Assembly (NCBI RefSeq): GCF_000350225.1
Contig: NW_005178809.1
Coordinates: 867,429-931,428 of the forward strand
Origin: Chondrus crispus
Lineage: Eukaryota; Rhodophyta; Florideophyceae; Gigartinales; Gigartinaceae
Direction: 5' to 3'
Length of the DNA: 64,000 nt
Program-made: the position numbers and the translations under genes
The notes under the pieces: model-generated
Databases searched by the model: none
Told to the model about the DNA's origin: nothing
Seen by the model: only the letters and a program-made list of their open reading frames with translations
Shown: piece by piece, positions 1 to 9,488 of the stretch
Position numbering within the stretch: position 1 is the first letter of the stretch
Layout of the letters: every line of letters begins with the position of its first letter

Positions 1-798
1 ATCTGGCTTCTCATCAAACCGCAGGTTTCGACTGTCTCTCAACAAGGTTAGAAAGCAGCTGGGCAGATCTTCACATAGTTCTGCGGTCGAATAACTCTTC
101 TTACTGCGAAGCACGTCACCTTCAGACTCGATATCAGACCAGGGCAGATATCCCTTTGCGAGAGTGAGGAGCGTATATGCAAAAGACTCGAGATCATCCC
201 TTCTTGTTAATCTCCTTCCTTTGTGACTGCGAATGGATGCGTACGTAATGGTGCCTCGCAATCCATGACCTTCGCCCTCGTCAGCTATGTGGTGTCGACC
301 AGATCTATACTTAGCCACCAGGCCAAAATCGACTAGTTGAATCTCACTTGGGTACCGTCTCCCAATCATCATGTTGTCAGGTTTGATGTCACGATGAACG
401 TATCCTAAACTATGGATTGTTCTAAGGAGGTCTATGCCTTGAACGCCAACGCAAAGGACAGTCTTAAGTGAGAATGTCCCGTTCTCTTGGTGTACCAGAT
501 CGTGCAGTGACTTTCCAAGTAAAGATATGACAAGGGCCCGATAAGAACCATCACTTGTTCTCCCGTAATCGTACATAGTTGGAAATCCTGGAGCATTGCC
601 AAGGGCCTTGTAAAACTGGTATTCATTTGGCAAAGAGGAGTTGCGTGTATTAACAGGCTCTGTTTTGACAGCAACCTTGTGTCTTTCGTCGTAGAGATCA
701 TAAGCTTTATAAACTACGCCATACCCACCAGAACTGAGCTTGCGAGAAACGGCCCATTTGTCCATAAGGACGGTACCCTCGATGTGATCCCTCGCCAT
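1..798 (-). CDS. CK1-family (casein kinase 1-like) serine/threonine protein kinase, 3' end outside window
   Basis: Open frame of 266 codons from an ATG at 798 to the window edge, without a stop. A eukaryotic kinase catalytic domain fills it: glycine loop SSGGYG (residues 22-27), ATP lysine in VAVK (K45), catalytic loop HRDIKPDN (135-142), DFG (157-159), then the CK1 signature RRDDLES (199-205) and a YLPW segment (218-221). CK1 kinases lack the usual APE and carry RRDDLES-type motifs, so the subfamily call rests on sequence seen here plus family knowledge. It should phosphorylate Ser/Thr of cytosolic or nuclear proteins. All catalytic residues are present, so this is the best candidate for a functional host gene in the window. 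No intron is visible. The start is the first ATG of the frame, about 100 bp below a TATA box. The C-terminal tail that would distinguish CK1 subtypes lies outside the window. Confidence 0.9.
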   Translation of the reverse strand, partial: MARDHIEGTVLMDKWAVSRKLSSGGYGVVYKAYDLYDERHKVAVKTEPVNTRNSSLPNEYQFYKALGNAPGFPTMYDYGRTSDGSYRALVISLLGKSLHDLVHQENGTFSLKTVLCVGVQGIDLLRTIHSLGYVHRDIKPDNMMIGRRYPSEIQLVDFGLVAKYRSGRHHIADEGEGHGLRGTITYASIRSHKGRRLTRRDDLESFAYTLLTLAKGYLPWSDIESEGDVLRSKKSYSTAELCEDLPSCFLTLLRDSRNLRFDEKPD

Positions 799-894
799 TT
801 GACAGAAAAATGAATGCTGGTATAAGGCCTACAGATTACAAAAGATGTGCGAGAGGGAAACTTGATGGTGAGTTTGAAGCCAGGCCACACGGGG

Positions 895-902
895 TTTTAT
901 AG
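895..902 (-). promoter_or_regulatory. TATA box of the CK1-like kinase gene
   Basis: Reading the minus strand, CTATAAAA lies about 97-104 bp upstream of the kinase ATG. Spacing fits a TATA-driven gene with a short 5' leader. No other core element was recognised. Confidence 0.5.
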
Positions 903-2262
903 TCACAGGACAAAGTTCATAATCTTTATTCTCTGCAAGACTTTGTCGGCATGGAAGTATGGAATCCTGAACGGTCATTCTGACCGAAATGGAAACAGTT
1001 CCGTTCTTTGTGGGTCTTATAATATCATTTCAGCTTTTAACCAAACCGGAACGAAGCAATAGTGAACGGTCTTTCGCCGTGTTGAAGACCGAAGTCCCTT
1101 GATATCCTCCGCATCTGACATGCATGTGAAGAGACCAGTCGCTATCGGGTGACTAAAAAATATCTCTAAACCTTTCCCTCTGAATCATATACAGCCCCGT
1201 CCATGTTTCGATGTTCGCCTTGTTTTTGTGAACATCATGAAACTTGTGGTGGCACCCACGTTGAGAACCACATCCTATTTTTGCGGATATTCAGACAGAC
1301 TCGGAATTCTCCAAAGCGAGACAAAGCCACAACACCCATACAATTGTATTCCAACCGGGTTTGTATCGTTTCTGAATGCTTTCTTACGTATCCTTTTAAC
1401 TTAACAGCAAAAAAGCGTAAGAGTAAAAGAAGAAGTGGCATCTCATGACACTCTAGGTTTAGTTAAAACAAGTCGCTATTAATAGAAATTAATTTCGATA
1501 GCCTCTCTAGTTGCAGGAGTTGGTCTCAAAAAAATTCAATTCTCTCGGTTCCAATGGCTCGCAATACTTAACGGCCATTCAGGGAATTTCATGCGCTTGA
1601 TATTTACATGACTAGAACTAACAGGACGCTTTACATTCCTAAGGTTAAAAAGGAGCGCGCGAGACCTGCTAATGGCAAGTCTGGACAGGTCACCACGAAA
1701 CGGGAACGGAGTTCAGAACGAAGAGCAGCAACTTAGTACCTGACGAGGGAACATAAAACGGAAGTACGTATCGCTGAGAAAATGATTCTGCAGCGATTGA
1801 GTTTGCGGATAAATGTACCGGAACTATGTTAAATATGTCGAAGTCAGTCACACTCCTTTCAAGCTGGTCTTGTATTTCGATAGGAATAAATGGAATCGAG
1901 GACCACAAAGATCCATGAATACGAATTCAGCTGAACCTCTGTCCCCCCCGCTTCCCAAAGTCCCAAAGTCCTGCAGAAAATTAAAGCTTCAGGTGCAGGA
2001 GCTTTGTTGTGCTCTGGATTATTTTGCAGCACGTCCCCTATTTTCATGTTCCTACGAGAAACAATTTGGAGGAGAATTTGAGGTCCTCGGGACAACGTCC
2101 TCGGTCCTCTTCGTTCTATTTTCTATGTCGTATTGTGTTGTTACTACTTTGTCGTGGTCCCCGCTATTGTGGCCATTGAATCCTGTTCGACGCTATTAGG
2201 TGGGTTTTGCTGAGAACATGTAGGGTATAAGTACGCTGGCTGTTGCCGGTCCAGTACAATAA
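903..2262. other. Intergenic, nothing recognised
   Basis: AT-rich to mixed sequence with only short ORFs on both strands, the longest being 128 codons at 1813-2199. None shows a domain or a biased composition. A TATA-like string at about 2225 and an ATG at 2263 could serve the small ORF that follows. Confidence 0.4.
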
Positions 2263-2373
2263 ATGGTATCAAACAAAAAGGAGTCCATCATCCATCTCCA
2301 ACGACTGTCATCCTCTCAACCGTCAACTTTCATTTCAGAACCAGTAAATCTCTCTCCAAAAACCGTATATGAA

Positions 2374-2406
<33 letters not shown>

Positions 2407-2658
2407 GTGGGCTCAAGTTCTCTTAGCCTTGCTTTCCCCCACTCTTACCTCGTAACAATTTCTTCACAAATATTATCCCTCCGTGCAGTATTCAGAGCGA
2501 AATATGATTTCCCCTCCATTTCTACTGTATATCACTGTATAGATGGATTATTGCTGCTTGTGTTAGTTCTGGTGCATACGAAACTATATGGGGCGCATCA
2601 CGCAGACCATTCACTCGACCCAGTTGCCGTGAAAATTTGCCTTTCGCAAGTCATATAG
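2263..2658 (+). CDS. Small hypothetical ORF with a poly-glycine run
   Basis: 131-codon ORF, not recognised. A TATA-like GTATAAGTA lies about 40 bp upstream of the ATG, which sits in AAATGG. Residues about 38-48 are a run of glycines encoded by the 32-G tract; the C-terminal half has a short leucine/valine-rich stretch (LLLLVLVLV). The frame depends on the exact length of the G tract, which is error-prone in sequencing and in replication. It may well be a chance ORF; no homologue comes to mind. Confidence 0.15.
2374..2405. repeat. Homopolymer of 32 G
   Basis: Uninterrupted run of 32 G on the plus strand in otherwise AT-rich sequence. It is capable of G-quadruplex formation in principle and highly prone to slippage. 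Confidence 0.9.
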
Positions 2659-3866
2659 CGTCAGAAAGCGAATTCAACTTTTTCTAATTTCGTGTGCCAA
2701 AGGTGTCTGGCTTCCCTGAGATGTAGGAATATGGAAGGTCTCGCAGCGGAACTCGTCAAAACCTCGCTAATTCTTTGACTGGAGAGGCACCTTCCGATTT
2801 TCGAAAGGTAAAGCAAGAGGCTATGTTTTCGTACGTTCCTTCTCAAGAGGGCAGACGGGTTTGAGTTGGACGGCGAGCGGTATTTGATCCAAATGGTTTG
2901 CGAGGCAATCACAGTGGAACACCAGACACTTCGTCACTGGCGAGGCGTGAACCATAACTGTCAATCTGGTCCCGAGACAAACAAGGAGAGTTAGAGAAAG
3001 ATGAAGTTTACTCGGGCTACCAGACCGCGCTCACCCTTGTAGATCCCGGCTAACGCCGAGACCACGTAGTGGTCATTAGTTTCGTCCGACACCGCCCTCC
3101 TTCGTCACACCCATTAGGCCCTGCCGCTTCTGTGGCGGCAGGGGCCGCCAGCGCCGGAGCCTCGGCCGCACGCCGAGGGGCGAGCAAAGTAGAGAACGAC
3201 TCTTAGACTTTGCTATATTCCGACAACCCGGGAGGGCGCGAGGTCACAGAGCGGCCGCGCCGCCGACTTATTAGAGCACCGGGGTGCCAACTGTAGTTCA
3301 GTATCCTTAGTATCCTTCCCTTATCATACCTCAACCATCGCCACATCGACAATAACGTGGACCTCAGAGAGGAGCAGCACAGCAAGGGCACACTATATTC
3401 ATATTGTGATCCATGATACAAAATCAACAAAGATGTAGGAGAGACTCAGGACCTTCGTCATGTTTAGTGAATTCATTGAAAATTGGAAGGTAAATCTGGG
3501 ACAAGGGGGCTTTTGAGTTGAACGCACAACAACTTTATTTCGAAACCCCGGTTAAAACTGGTTCCCTGGGTTTCCTCCCTTACCGCTCAAATGGACCGTT
3601 CCGCCGGATAGTTTCAAATCTACCGTCTAAAAAATCTGAGAAGCGGCTCTGATTCGCTACCTTCCTTCGTTTGCGTAAAAGATCCATAGAGGCATTACAG
3701 AGAGGCCATCGGCCGAATGCCGTGCTGCATAGGAGAAGCAGTCATAACACGTTTGATGTTCTTCTGTCTTCCTCAAATTTTCGCTTGTTCTCGTTAATCA
3801 ACTCAGCAGGCGCCAGAAATACTAGTTTCACGGCCGGCTTTCCGCCCCATGCGCACTATTTTGTAA
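2659..3866. other. Intergenic with a GC-rich island at about 3030-3260
   Basis: No supported gene. About 230 bp around 3030-3260 are markedly GC-rich compared with the flanks and contain several short inverted repeats. This could be the relic of an LTR, but I could not tie it to the LTR families elsewhere in the window. Confidence 0.3.
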
Positions 3867-3868
3867 TA

Positions 3869-3891
3869 CAGTCATCCCGTGATTGAAGGAA
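3869..3891 (+). repeat. Left terminal inverted repeat of pogo-1
   Basis: Starts CAGTCATCCCGTGATTGAAG; pairs with 5847-5868 with a few mismatches. A second inverted block with GGAATTCC lies about 15 bp further inside on each side. Confidence 0.88.
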
Positions 3892-4196
3892 CCTTGTGTA
3901 AGGAATTCCTTGTTAAAAGACGTCCGAGGGCGTCCACCATGCGCGTGGTATCATTTTTGACCGTACTACAGCCATTCCTTCCATCCCTTGATGTAAGGAA
4001 AATTCAGTATAAATCCAATTCCAGAAAGCGTCATACAAATGCCTTTAATGTCACATTTACACTTTCAATAAGGAATCTAAGACAGAACCGGATCTGGGTC
4101 CTGACACTATGGCTCAAACATAGTCTCAGTCAAAAATGCTTAATATTCAGGACCATAGCTCTATCATTTCCGACCCCGACGATCCACTCCAGCGCA

Positions 4197-5786
4197 ATGA
4201 AGCGAAACACCCTCACCCACGCACAGAAACACGTTATTAATCAAGAAATTACGAAACCTCGGAAGTCTGGTCAAAATCTCATCCTCAACGAGGTCTCTAA
4301 GTGGGCGAAAACGGAGCTCAGGCTGTCTTTTCTCCCTTGAAAGCCCGTGTTGTCTCGTCTCAGCCGCAGTGGGAACTTACAGCCAGGAAACAATGCTCAG
4401 ATGATGCGACAGCATTCGCCTGCTCAACGGGAGCTCGAAAAACAACTCGCTGCATGGGTCAACGATCGCAACATGCAAGGTCACTGTGTGTCTGGAGATA
4501 TGATACGCGAAAAGGAAAAGCGGTTGCTGCAGGATATTTGCACGGATCTCGGCGAAAATGTTCCACGCTTGAAGTTCACTGCAGGCTGGTTGTGGAACTT
4601 CCAGCATCGATTGAATTTGAAGGCTCGGAAACTTCATGGAGAAGCTGGTGACGCAGATGACAAGGCAATTGCACAAGCACTTCCAGATCTCCGTAACTTG
4701 TGTCATGAGTACAAGCCAGAGGATGTTTGGAATGCAGACAAGACCGGCTGGAATTATTCGATGGCGCCCGATCGCAGTATATCAACGTTTTCAAGGTCAG
4801 GGCACAAAAAGAAAAAGAAGCGGGTAACATTATTGGTGTGCTGCAACAGTACGGGATCCGAGAAATTTCCTCTTTTCATTATTGATTCTGCCCGTCGGCC
4901 GCGATGCATTCAAAAGAGAACTGGAGAGCAACTTGGATTCGACTATGGTCATAACAAGAAGGCATGGATGACCATAGCTCTGTTTTGAGTGGCTAAAACG
5001 CTTTGACACGTACATATCTAAGACCTCTGGCCGTACCGCTCTCCTCCTCGATAATTTTTCTGGTCATGGGACCAAAGCAAAATTACCCGATGTTGCATCG
5101 GTTCGAGTAGAGTTCTTGCGGCCAAATACAGCTTCAAAACTGAAACCACTGGAGGCGGCCATTATTTGCTCTCTAAGAAGGAGATATCGATCTGCCCAGT
5201 GCAACCGAGCTCTGGATTCTCTCGAGGAAGAAGCCGGGGATATTTACAATATATCACAACTTACGGCAATGCGATATATCGACAGCATCTGGAAAGAACT
5301 ACCTGGCCCAATCATTGCAAATTGTTGGCAAGCGACTGAACTGATTGGTACTAACGTAAGCAAGCTGCAAGCGGCAGATGCGGACAATGAGATTTCTGAA
5401 GAATGCACGGAGCTCGAAGCGGTTATTAGCGATTTAGTGCACACGCGAGATAGGATGTCAGTACGCAATTTATTGAACTCTGATGACACGGACATTTGGC
5501 AGGGATTCGAGCATGGATATATGGTTGATTGTGTAGTTATGGCTGTCACTGAGCAGGGCCGTGGGGTTGGGGTCGATGTGAATCGGATGAGGAGGATGAG
5601 GCATGGCCAGTCATCACCTGTGAGGCGAAACTGAAATCTATCGCCCTTCTACTGCGCGCGAATGAGTCTAGGACCGAGATCGGTTTGGAACTACACCGAC
5701 GTCTGCGTTCATTGCGCAGGGAGATTCAGCGTGAGCGTGCTGCATGCTTACGTCAAGCTCGCATCGACAGCTATTTCCGAAAATAA
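4197..5786 (+). pseudogene. pogo/Tigger-type transposase (CENP-B HTH + DDE_1), broken
   Basis: The ancestral protein would cut and paste the element in the nucleus. N-terminal CENP-B-type helix-turn-helix segment starts at the ATG at 4197. A TGA at 4338-4340 interrupts the frame, which then continues in phase. DDE_1 core follows: first aspartate in VWNADKTGW, second in LLLDNFSGHG. The third position, normally PLDxGI in relatives, reads KPLEAAII, so Asp is replaced by Glu. A one-base insertion near 4987 (run of T) shifts the frame; a second shift near 5585 brings in an Arg-rich C-terminus ending at the TAA 5784-5786. One stop and two shifts make it non-functional. Fits the family length of about 500 residues. 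Confidence 0.88.
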
Positions 5787-5846
5787 ATTTTTGCTCTGTA
5801 AAAGGAATTCCTTAGGACAAGGAATCCAATCATGTCCACCAGCCGA

Positions 5847-5868
5847 TTCCTTTATCAAGGGATGACTG
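5847..5868 (-). repeat. Right terminal inverted repeat of pogo-1
   Basis: On the minus strand it reads CAGTCATCCCTTGATAAAGG, matching the left terminus. TA follows at 5869-5870. Confidence 0.88.
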
Positions 5869-5870
5869 TA

Positions 5871-6306
5871 CCCCTCATTGCAGGGATTGTCCTAAGTGAA
5901 TAATTTACGCGTGCAGGACGTATCCCGATTTACTGTGTCATGCAGACACATAATTATTTCCGAAAAATGTGTTTCTCGATGTATCAAAATGCATTTCAGC
6001 TTCCACACCACTGAGGGCCTCTCCCAACAGAGGAATTCGAAGAAGAATGCACGGTCTGAGCCATGTGATTTGCTGCAAACAGCGTTTGCGTCACCCGTGC
6101 AGATGTATACAGATGGATGAATAAACTAAGAATAACAAAGTATTCATTGACGCCTTTACAGTAGAGGGAGGGAACTGACTGACATCAACGCCTTTGTTAT
6201 ATTGCATGCAATGCTGCGAAAACTAGCGTGGAAAAGAAAGCGTACGGCACCTATATTCGATTTCAAACCAGTGAAAACCTCTTCTTCACAGCAGCACCTT
6301 TGAAGT
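5871..6306. other. Spacer between pogo-1 and Harbinger-1
   Basis: Short ORFs only. I searched it for terminal repeats of the downstream Harbinger gene and found none I would defend. Confidence 0.4.
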
Positions 6307-7560
6307 ATGTCCCCACCAGGTGTTGATGGCCAAACGAAGACATGTTTGATCAAGTCAATTGCGGCAAGTGCAGCAAGTATATGCGTCAGTTCAGAGCAAA
6401 CTAAACAAGTCAGCTCGAAGAGAAGGCGTGTCAGTACAACAATCTCGCGACCATTACGCATGGGAATTACCTTCGAGAATGTTACTGCGATCTACACACG
6501 AAAAGAGGTCGCAAACGCTTTTCGAATGTCACGAGAAGTTCTTGCTGATCTCCTGAACGTCACTCGGGATGAAATACACAAAAACATTGAAATGGGACGG
6601 CGATCGCGCAGAACGACTCTACCTGCTGATATCAGACTTGCTATCACATTTCGTATCATGGCTGGAGCAGATGTATGGGACCTGGTTGATTTGTTTCAAG
6701 TTAAGCTTTCCACAATATACAGGGTGCTTGAGGATGCTATAAGCGCTTTGAACACAGTTCTGAAGCTTCCGGGACTACCAAAAACACTGCAAGACTTGCA
6801 TCGCTCCGCGATGCAATTCAAGACGTCTCGAAAATCGCCCAATCCATTGAATGGGTGTGTTGGTGCTCTGGATGGGTTGTCTGTCAAGATAAAAAAGCGG
6901 CGAGAGGAGGGAAACCCTGCCGTTTACTATAGCCGGAAGGATTTCTACGCGTTATGCGTTCAGGCGATGCTGGATCTAACTATACTTTTTTATCTTACTC
7001 ATGCCGACGTGTCGGATCCACGCACAAATCTCTTGCACATGCTGCTTCGTCTCTAGGAAAGTATTTACAGGACAAAAATTTGGATGGCGAGTTTTGGATT
7101 GCCGGTGATGAGGCTTACATGTGCACAGAAGATCTCATCACTCCAGTTCCCAGTTCTCATGAATCATCAGAGGAAGATGCATTCAATTTCTTCCACTCCT
7201 CATTCCGCATGAATGTGGAACAAGCCTTTGGAATGCTTACGGCAAAGTGGGGAATATTTCAGAAACCATTAGGCTTTCCAGTGCGGAAGAGCTCGCGGAC
7301 TGTCGCCGTCGCAATGAAACTACACAATTTTTGTCTGTTGAAAGGATCATGTAGACGAGAGGGAATGTGTGAAAAAGAGTTCAGACGGGTGTATCGAGAA
7401 AGCTTAAGCTGGCATAGACGGATGTGTACAGTACTACGTCAACAGGGTGGAAATAGATTACCCTCGCACAGGAGAAGAATTCAGAAACGCACTGAGCTTG
7501 TTAAAATTGTTGTTACGAGTGGGCGGGAAAGACCCCCCGTGGTACAGGCTTTTAGATAGA
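6307..7560 (+). pseudogene. PIF/Harbinger-type DDE nuclease (Harbinger-1, DDE_Tnp_4), frameshifted
   Basis: HARBI1-like transposase. Residues about 53-110 hold the helix-rich segment that precedes the catalytic core (TRKEVANAFRMSREVLADLL). First acidic residue is in GALDGLSVKIKK; a one-base loss near 6970-6985 moves the frame to one carrying GSTHKSLAHAASSLGKYLQ, the second aspartate in IAGDEAYMCTED, and the glutamate in NVEQAFGMLTAKWGIF. All three catalytic positions are present but split across two frames. After about 7340 the frame shifts again, with a plausible tail (VNRVEIDYPRTGEEF) in the original frame. No terminal repeats found. In this superfamily a separate Myb/SANT-like protein assists the nuclease; the decayed minus-strand gene at 9489-10994 might be such a partner, but that is speculation. 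Confidence 0.82.
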
Positions 7561-7659
7561 ACTAAAGAGTTGCCGTGCGATGTAAATAAATCCCACAGGG
7601 TGGAGGTGGAAATTTATTCTGAACGTAGATCCAAGAAGAAGCCGAATGCGGAACACGGT

Positions 7660-9450
7660 TTAATTTTCAACAAGCAGTGTGCATGTGGGGTGGTAATGGG
7701 AGAAGCAGAGTGGGGGTGGGAAAGGAGAGGAGGCGAAGATGGAGGAGGAGATGGCGGAGGTTTGGTTTTCAGGGAGATGGTTGGAACATAGGTAGCAGAG
7801 GAAAAGCGTGCCGCGCGACGTTTGCAGCAGGGATTGGAGGTGTCTAAAAGCGCGGCTCGCTGATGGCGCGCGAGAGTGCGCGTTCCGTGCAGACAGTGCG
7901 CCGCTGCAAAGGCCGCACTTCCCTTCTGTCGCGCCTGCGCTGCGTCTTCCCCGCCCCCCATAGGCCACCCCACCACCGCAGAGGCCAACATCCCCCACCG
8001 CCAAGTCCGACAACAGCTCCGCACCGAGCACAACACCGCCCGCCCCGCTGCGCCGTGCCGTGCTACAAAACCCGTCCCCATGCCATGCCGCCGCCGTCGC
8101 TACCACCATTCGCCCCGCCCACGCCCGCCTCACCGCCGCCGCCGCACAATCCCGACTTGTCCGCGCCAACGTCCGCGGCGTCATCCAAGCCGCCGTCGCC
8201 CCTGCCCCCGCTACAGGCACGTTTTAACACCCGAAAACGTGTCCGACACCGTCGTCTTCCACCTCCACGCCTACCCCCACCCCCCCTGTCCCCCTTGCCC
8301 GCCCAATTTGTCTACCCGCCGCCCGCCCGCGCCCACCACGCCGTCGCCGATCTTACCTAATATTATTTCGTCGCGTCGTCCCCCGTCTACCGCCCGGATC
8401 TGCCGCATCATCCGCATCTTGCCGTGGCCGCCACCACCGCGGACCGCCGAGTCCACGCCATCCCCCCAACCGTCAAGGGCACTCAACCGCCGCCAACCCT
8501 CAGCTTTTGCGACTTCCCCGCAGATCTCCGCGTCGACTGCACCCACCCCCTTCTGTTTCTGCCGCTGCAACCGCCGCCGATGCTGCGGCTACCGTGGCGC
8601 CGTTCGCAAGCTCCGCCCTGCATGACACCGCCCCCAACACCGCACGCCTTCCGTCGCACCAACCCGATCTCGACCACGATCGCAACCACCACTCCTTCCT
8701 CTCTCACGACCCTCACCCCTCCTTCGTCCATGCCTTTGCGAGTGGCCGCCACACCTCGCCCGACCCTCCCCGACCCCGCCCCACGACCCCCCGCAATCCC
8801 CGCACACCCCCTCACCCCCTTTCTTTTTCATCACCACGAAGCCGGCCCCGTAGTTGAACGCTACCCAAGTCAAGCTTCCGTCTTTAAGTCCCACGTCCCG
8901 GCCGTCAGGCCTCATTCCTCGCAATCGCAACTCTCCCTCTCTCAAACCCCCGCCGTGGCCGCCACTGCCGCGGGCCGCCGAGTCCACGCCACTCTCCTTC
9001 CGTCAGGGCCCCCCAACCACCGCGCACCTTCCACTTTTGCGACTTCCCTGCAGATCTACGCGTCGTCTGCGACCAGGACTCCAACCCCTCTCACGACCGC
9101 CACCCCTCCTTCGTCCATGCCTTTACCAGCCGCCGCCACACCCCGCCCGACCCGCCCCGACCCGCGCCCCACGACCCCCCCGCAGTCCCCGCACACCCTC
9201 TCTCCCCGTCTCTTTTTCACCACCACGAGGCCCGCCCCCGTAGTTGAACACCACCCACGTCAAGCTTCCGTCTTCAAGTCCCACGTCCCGGCCGTCCGGC
9301 CTCATTCCCCGCAATCGCAACTCTCCCTCTCCCAAACCTCCTTCTTCTGCCAGCCAAAGTCATCGCACTTTCGACGGCAGCCTCTGTGTGTCTTGCATCA
9401 AAATCGGGCAGGAGAGAAAACATCCTTCATATCAAATTCGATCGATATAT
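7660..9450. other. C-rich, G-poor strand-asymmetric block
   Basis: About 1.8 kb where the plus strand is strongly C-rich. Every plus frame is rich in Pro, Arg, Thr or Ser, and long overlapping ORFs occur in several frames on both strands, as expected from the composition. This is unlike its neighbours. No domain is recognised. The frame of 7876-8625 includes an alanine/arginine-rich stretch but nothing I can name. Confidence 0.55.
8421..9341 (+). repeat. Imperfect tandem duplication inside the C-rich block
   Basis: Unit 1 (8421-8951) and unit 2 (8952-9341) share their beginning (GCCGTGGCCGCCAC, 8421 and 8952) and their end (TAGTTGAAC followed by CAAGCTTCCG, 8851 and 9241). The offset drops from 531 to 390, so unit 2 lacks about 141 bp or unit 1 gained them. 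Both share long near-identical stretches. Confidence 0.8.
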
Positions 9451-9452
9451 GA
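8424..9452 (+). CDS. Proline-rich hypothetical ORF spanning the duplication
   Basis: 342-codon ORF, the longest in the C-rich block. The two repeat units give related peptides where they share a frame, such as QASVFKSHVPAVRPHS in both copies, while other parts of the units fall in different frames. That argues against conserved coding and for an ORF produced by composition. No signal peptide, no domain. Low confidence as a gene. Confidence 0.12.
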   Translation: MAATTADRRVHAIPPTVKGTQPPPTLSFCDFPADLRVDCTHPLLFLPLQPPPMLRLPWRRSQAPPCMTPPPTPHAFRRTNPISTTIATTTPSSLTTLTPPSSMPLRVAATPRPTLPDPAPRPPAIPAHPLTPFLFHHHEAGPVVERYPSQASVFKSHVPAVRPHSSQSQLSLSQTPAVAATAAGRRVHATLLPSGPPNHRAPSTFATSLQIYASSATRTPTPLTTATPPSSMPLPAAATPRPTRPDPRPTTPPQSPHTLSPRLFFTTTRPAPVVEHHPRQASVFKSHVPAVRPHSPQSQLSLSQTSFFCQPKSSHFRRQPLCVLHQNRAGEKTSFISNSIDI

Positions 9453-9488
9453 GAGTGATTGCATCTAGTAAAGGAAAGCATGGGAACA

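Larger units (their letters stand above)
3869..5868 (+). mobile_element. pogo/Tigger-type DNA transposon (pogo-1), 2000 bp
   Basis: Both ends carry the inverted terminal repeat CAGTCATCCC followed by a TGAT and an AAGGAA block. The element is flanked by TA on each side (3867-3868 and 5869-5870), the target-site duplication of the Tc1/mariner/pogo superfamily. It holds one transposase gene on the plus strand, which is broken. Termini are well preserved while the gene is dead, so it could only have moved with transposase supplied in trans. Confidence 0.93.

Noticed and set aside
3030..3260. Possible rRNA spacer or tRNA cluster in a GC-rich island
   Set aside because: No tRNA box A/B pattern or rRNA core sequence could be recognised.
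7876..8625. 249-codon Arg/Pro-rich ORF
   Set aside because: Produced by the C-rich composition; overlapping long ORFs in other frames and on the other strand, no domain.
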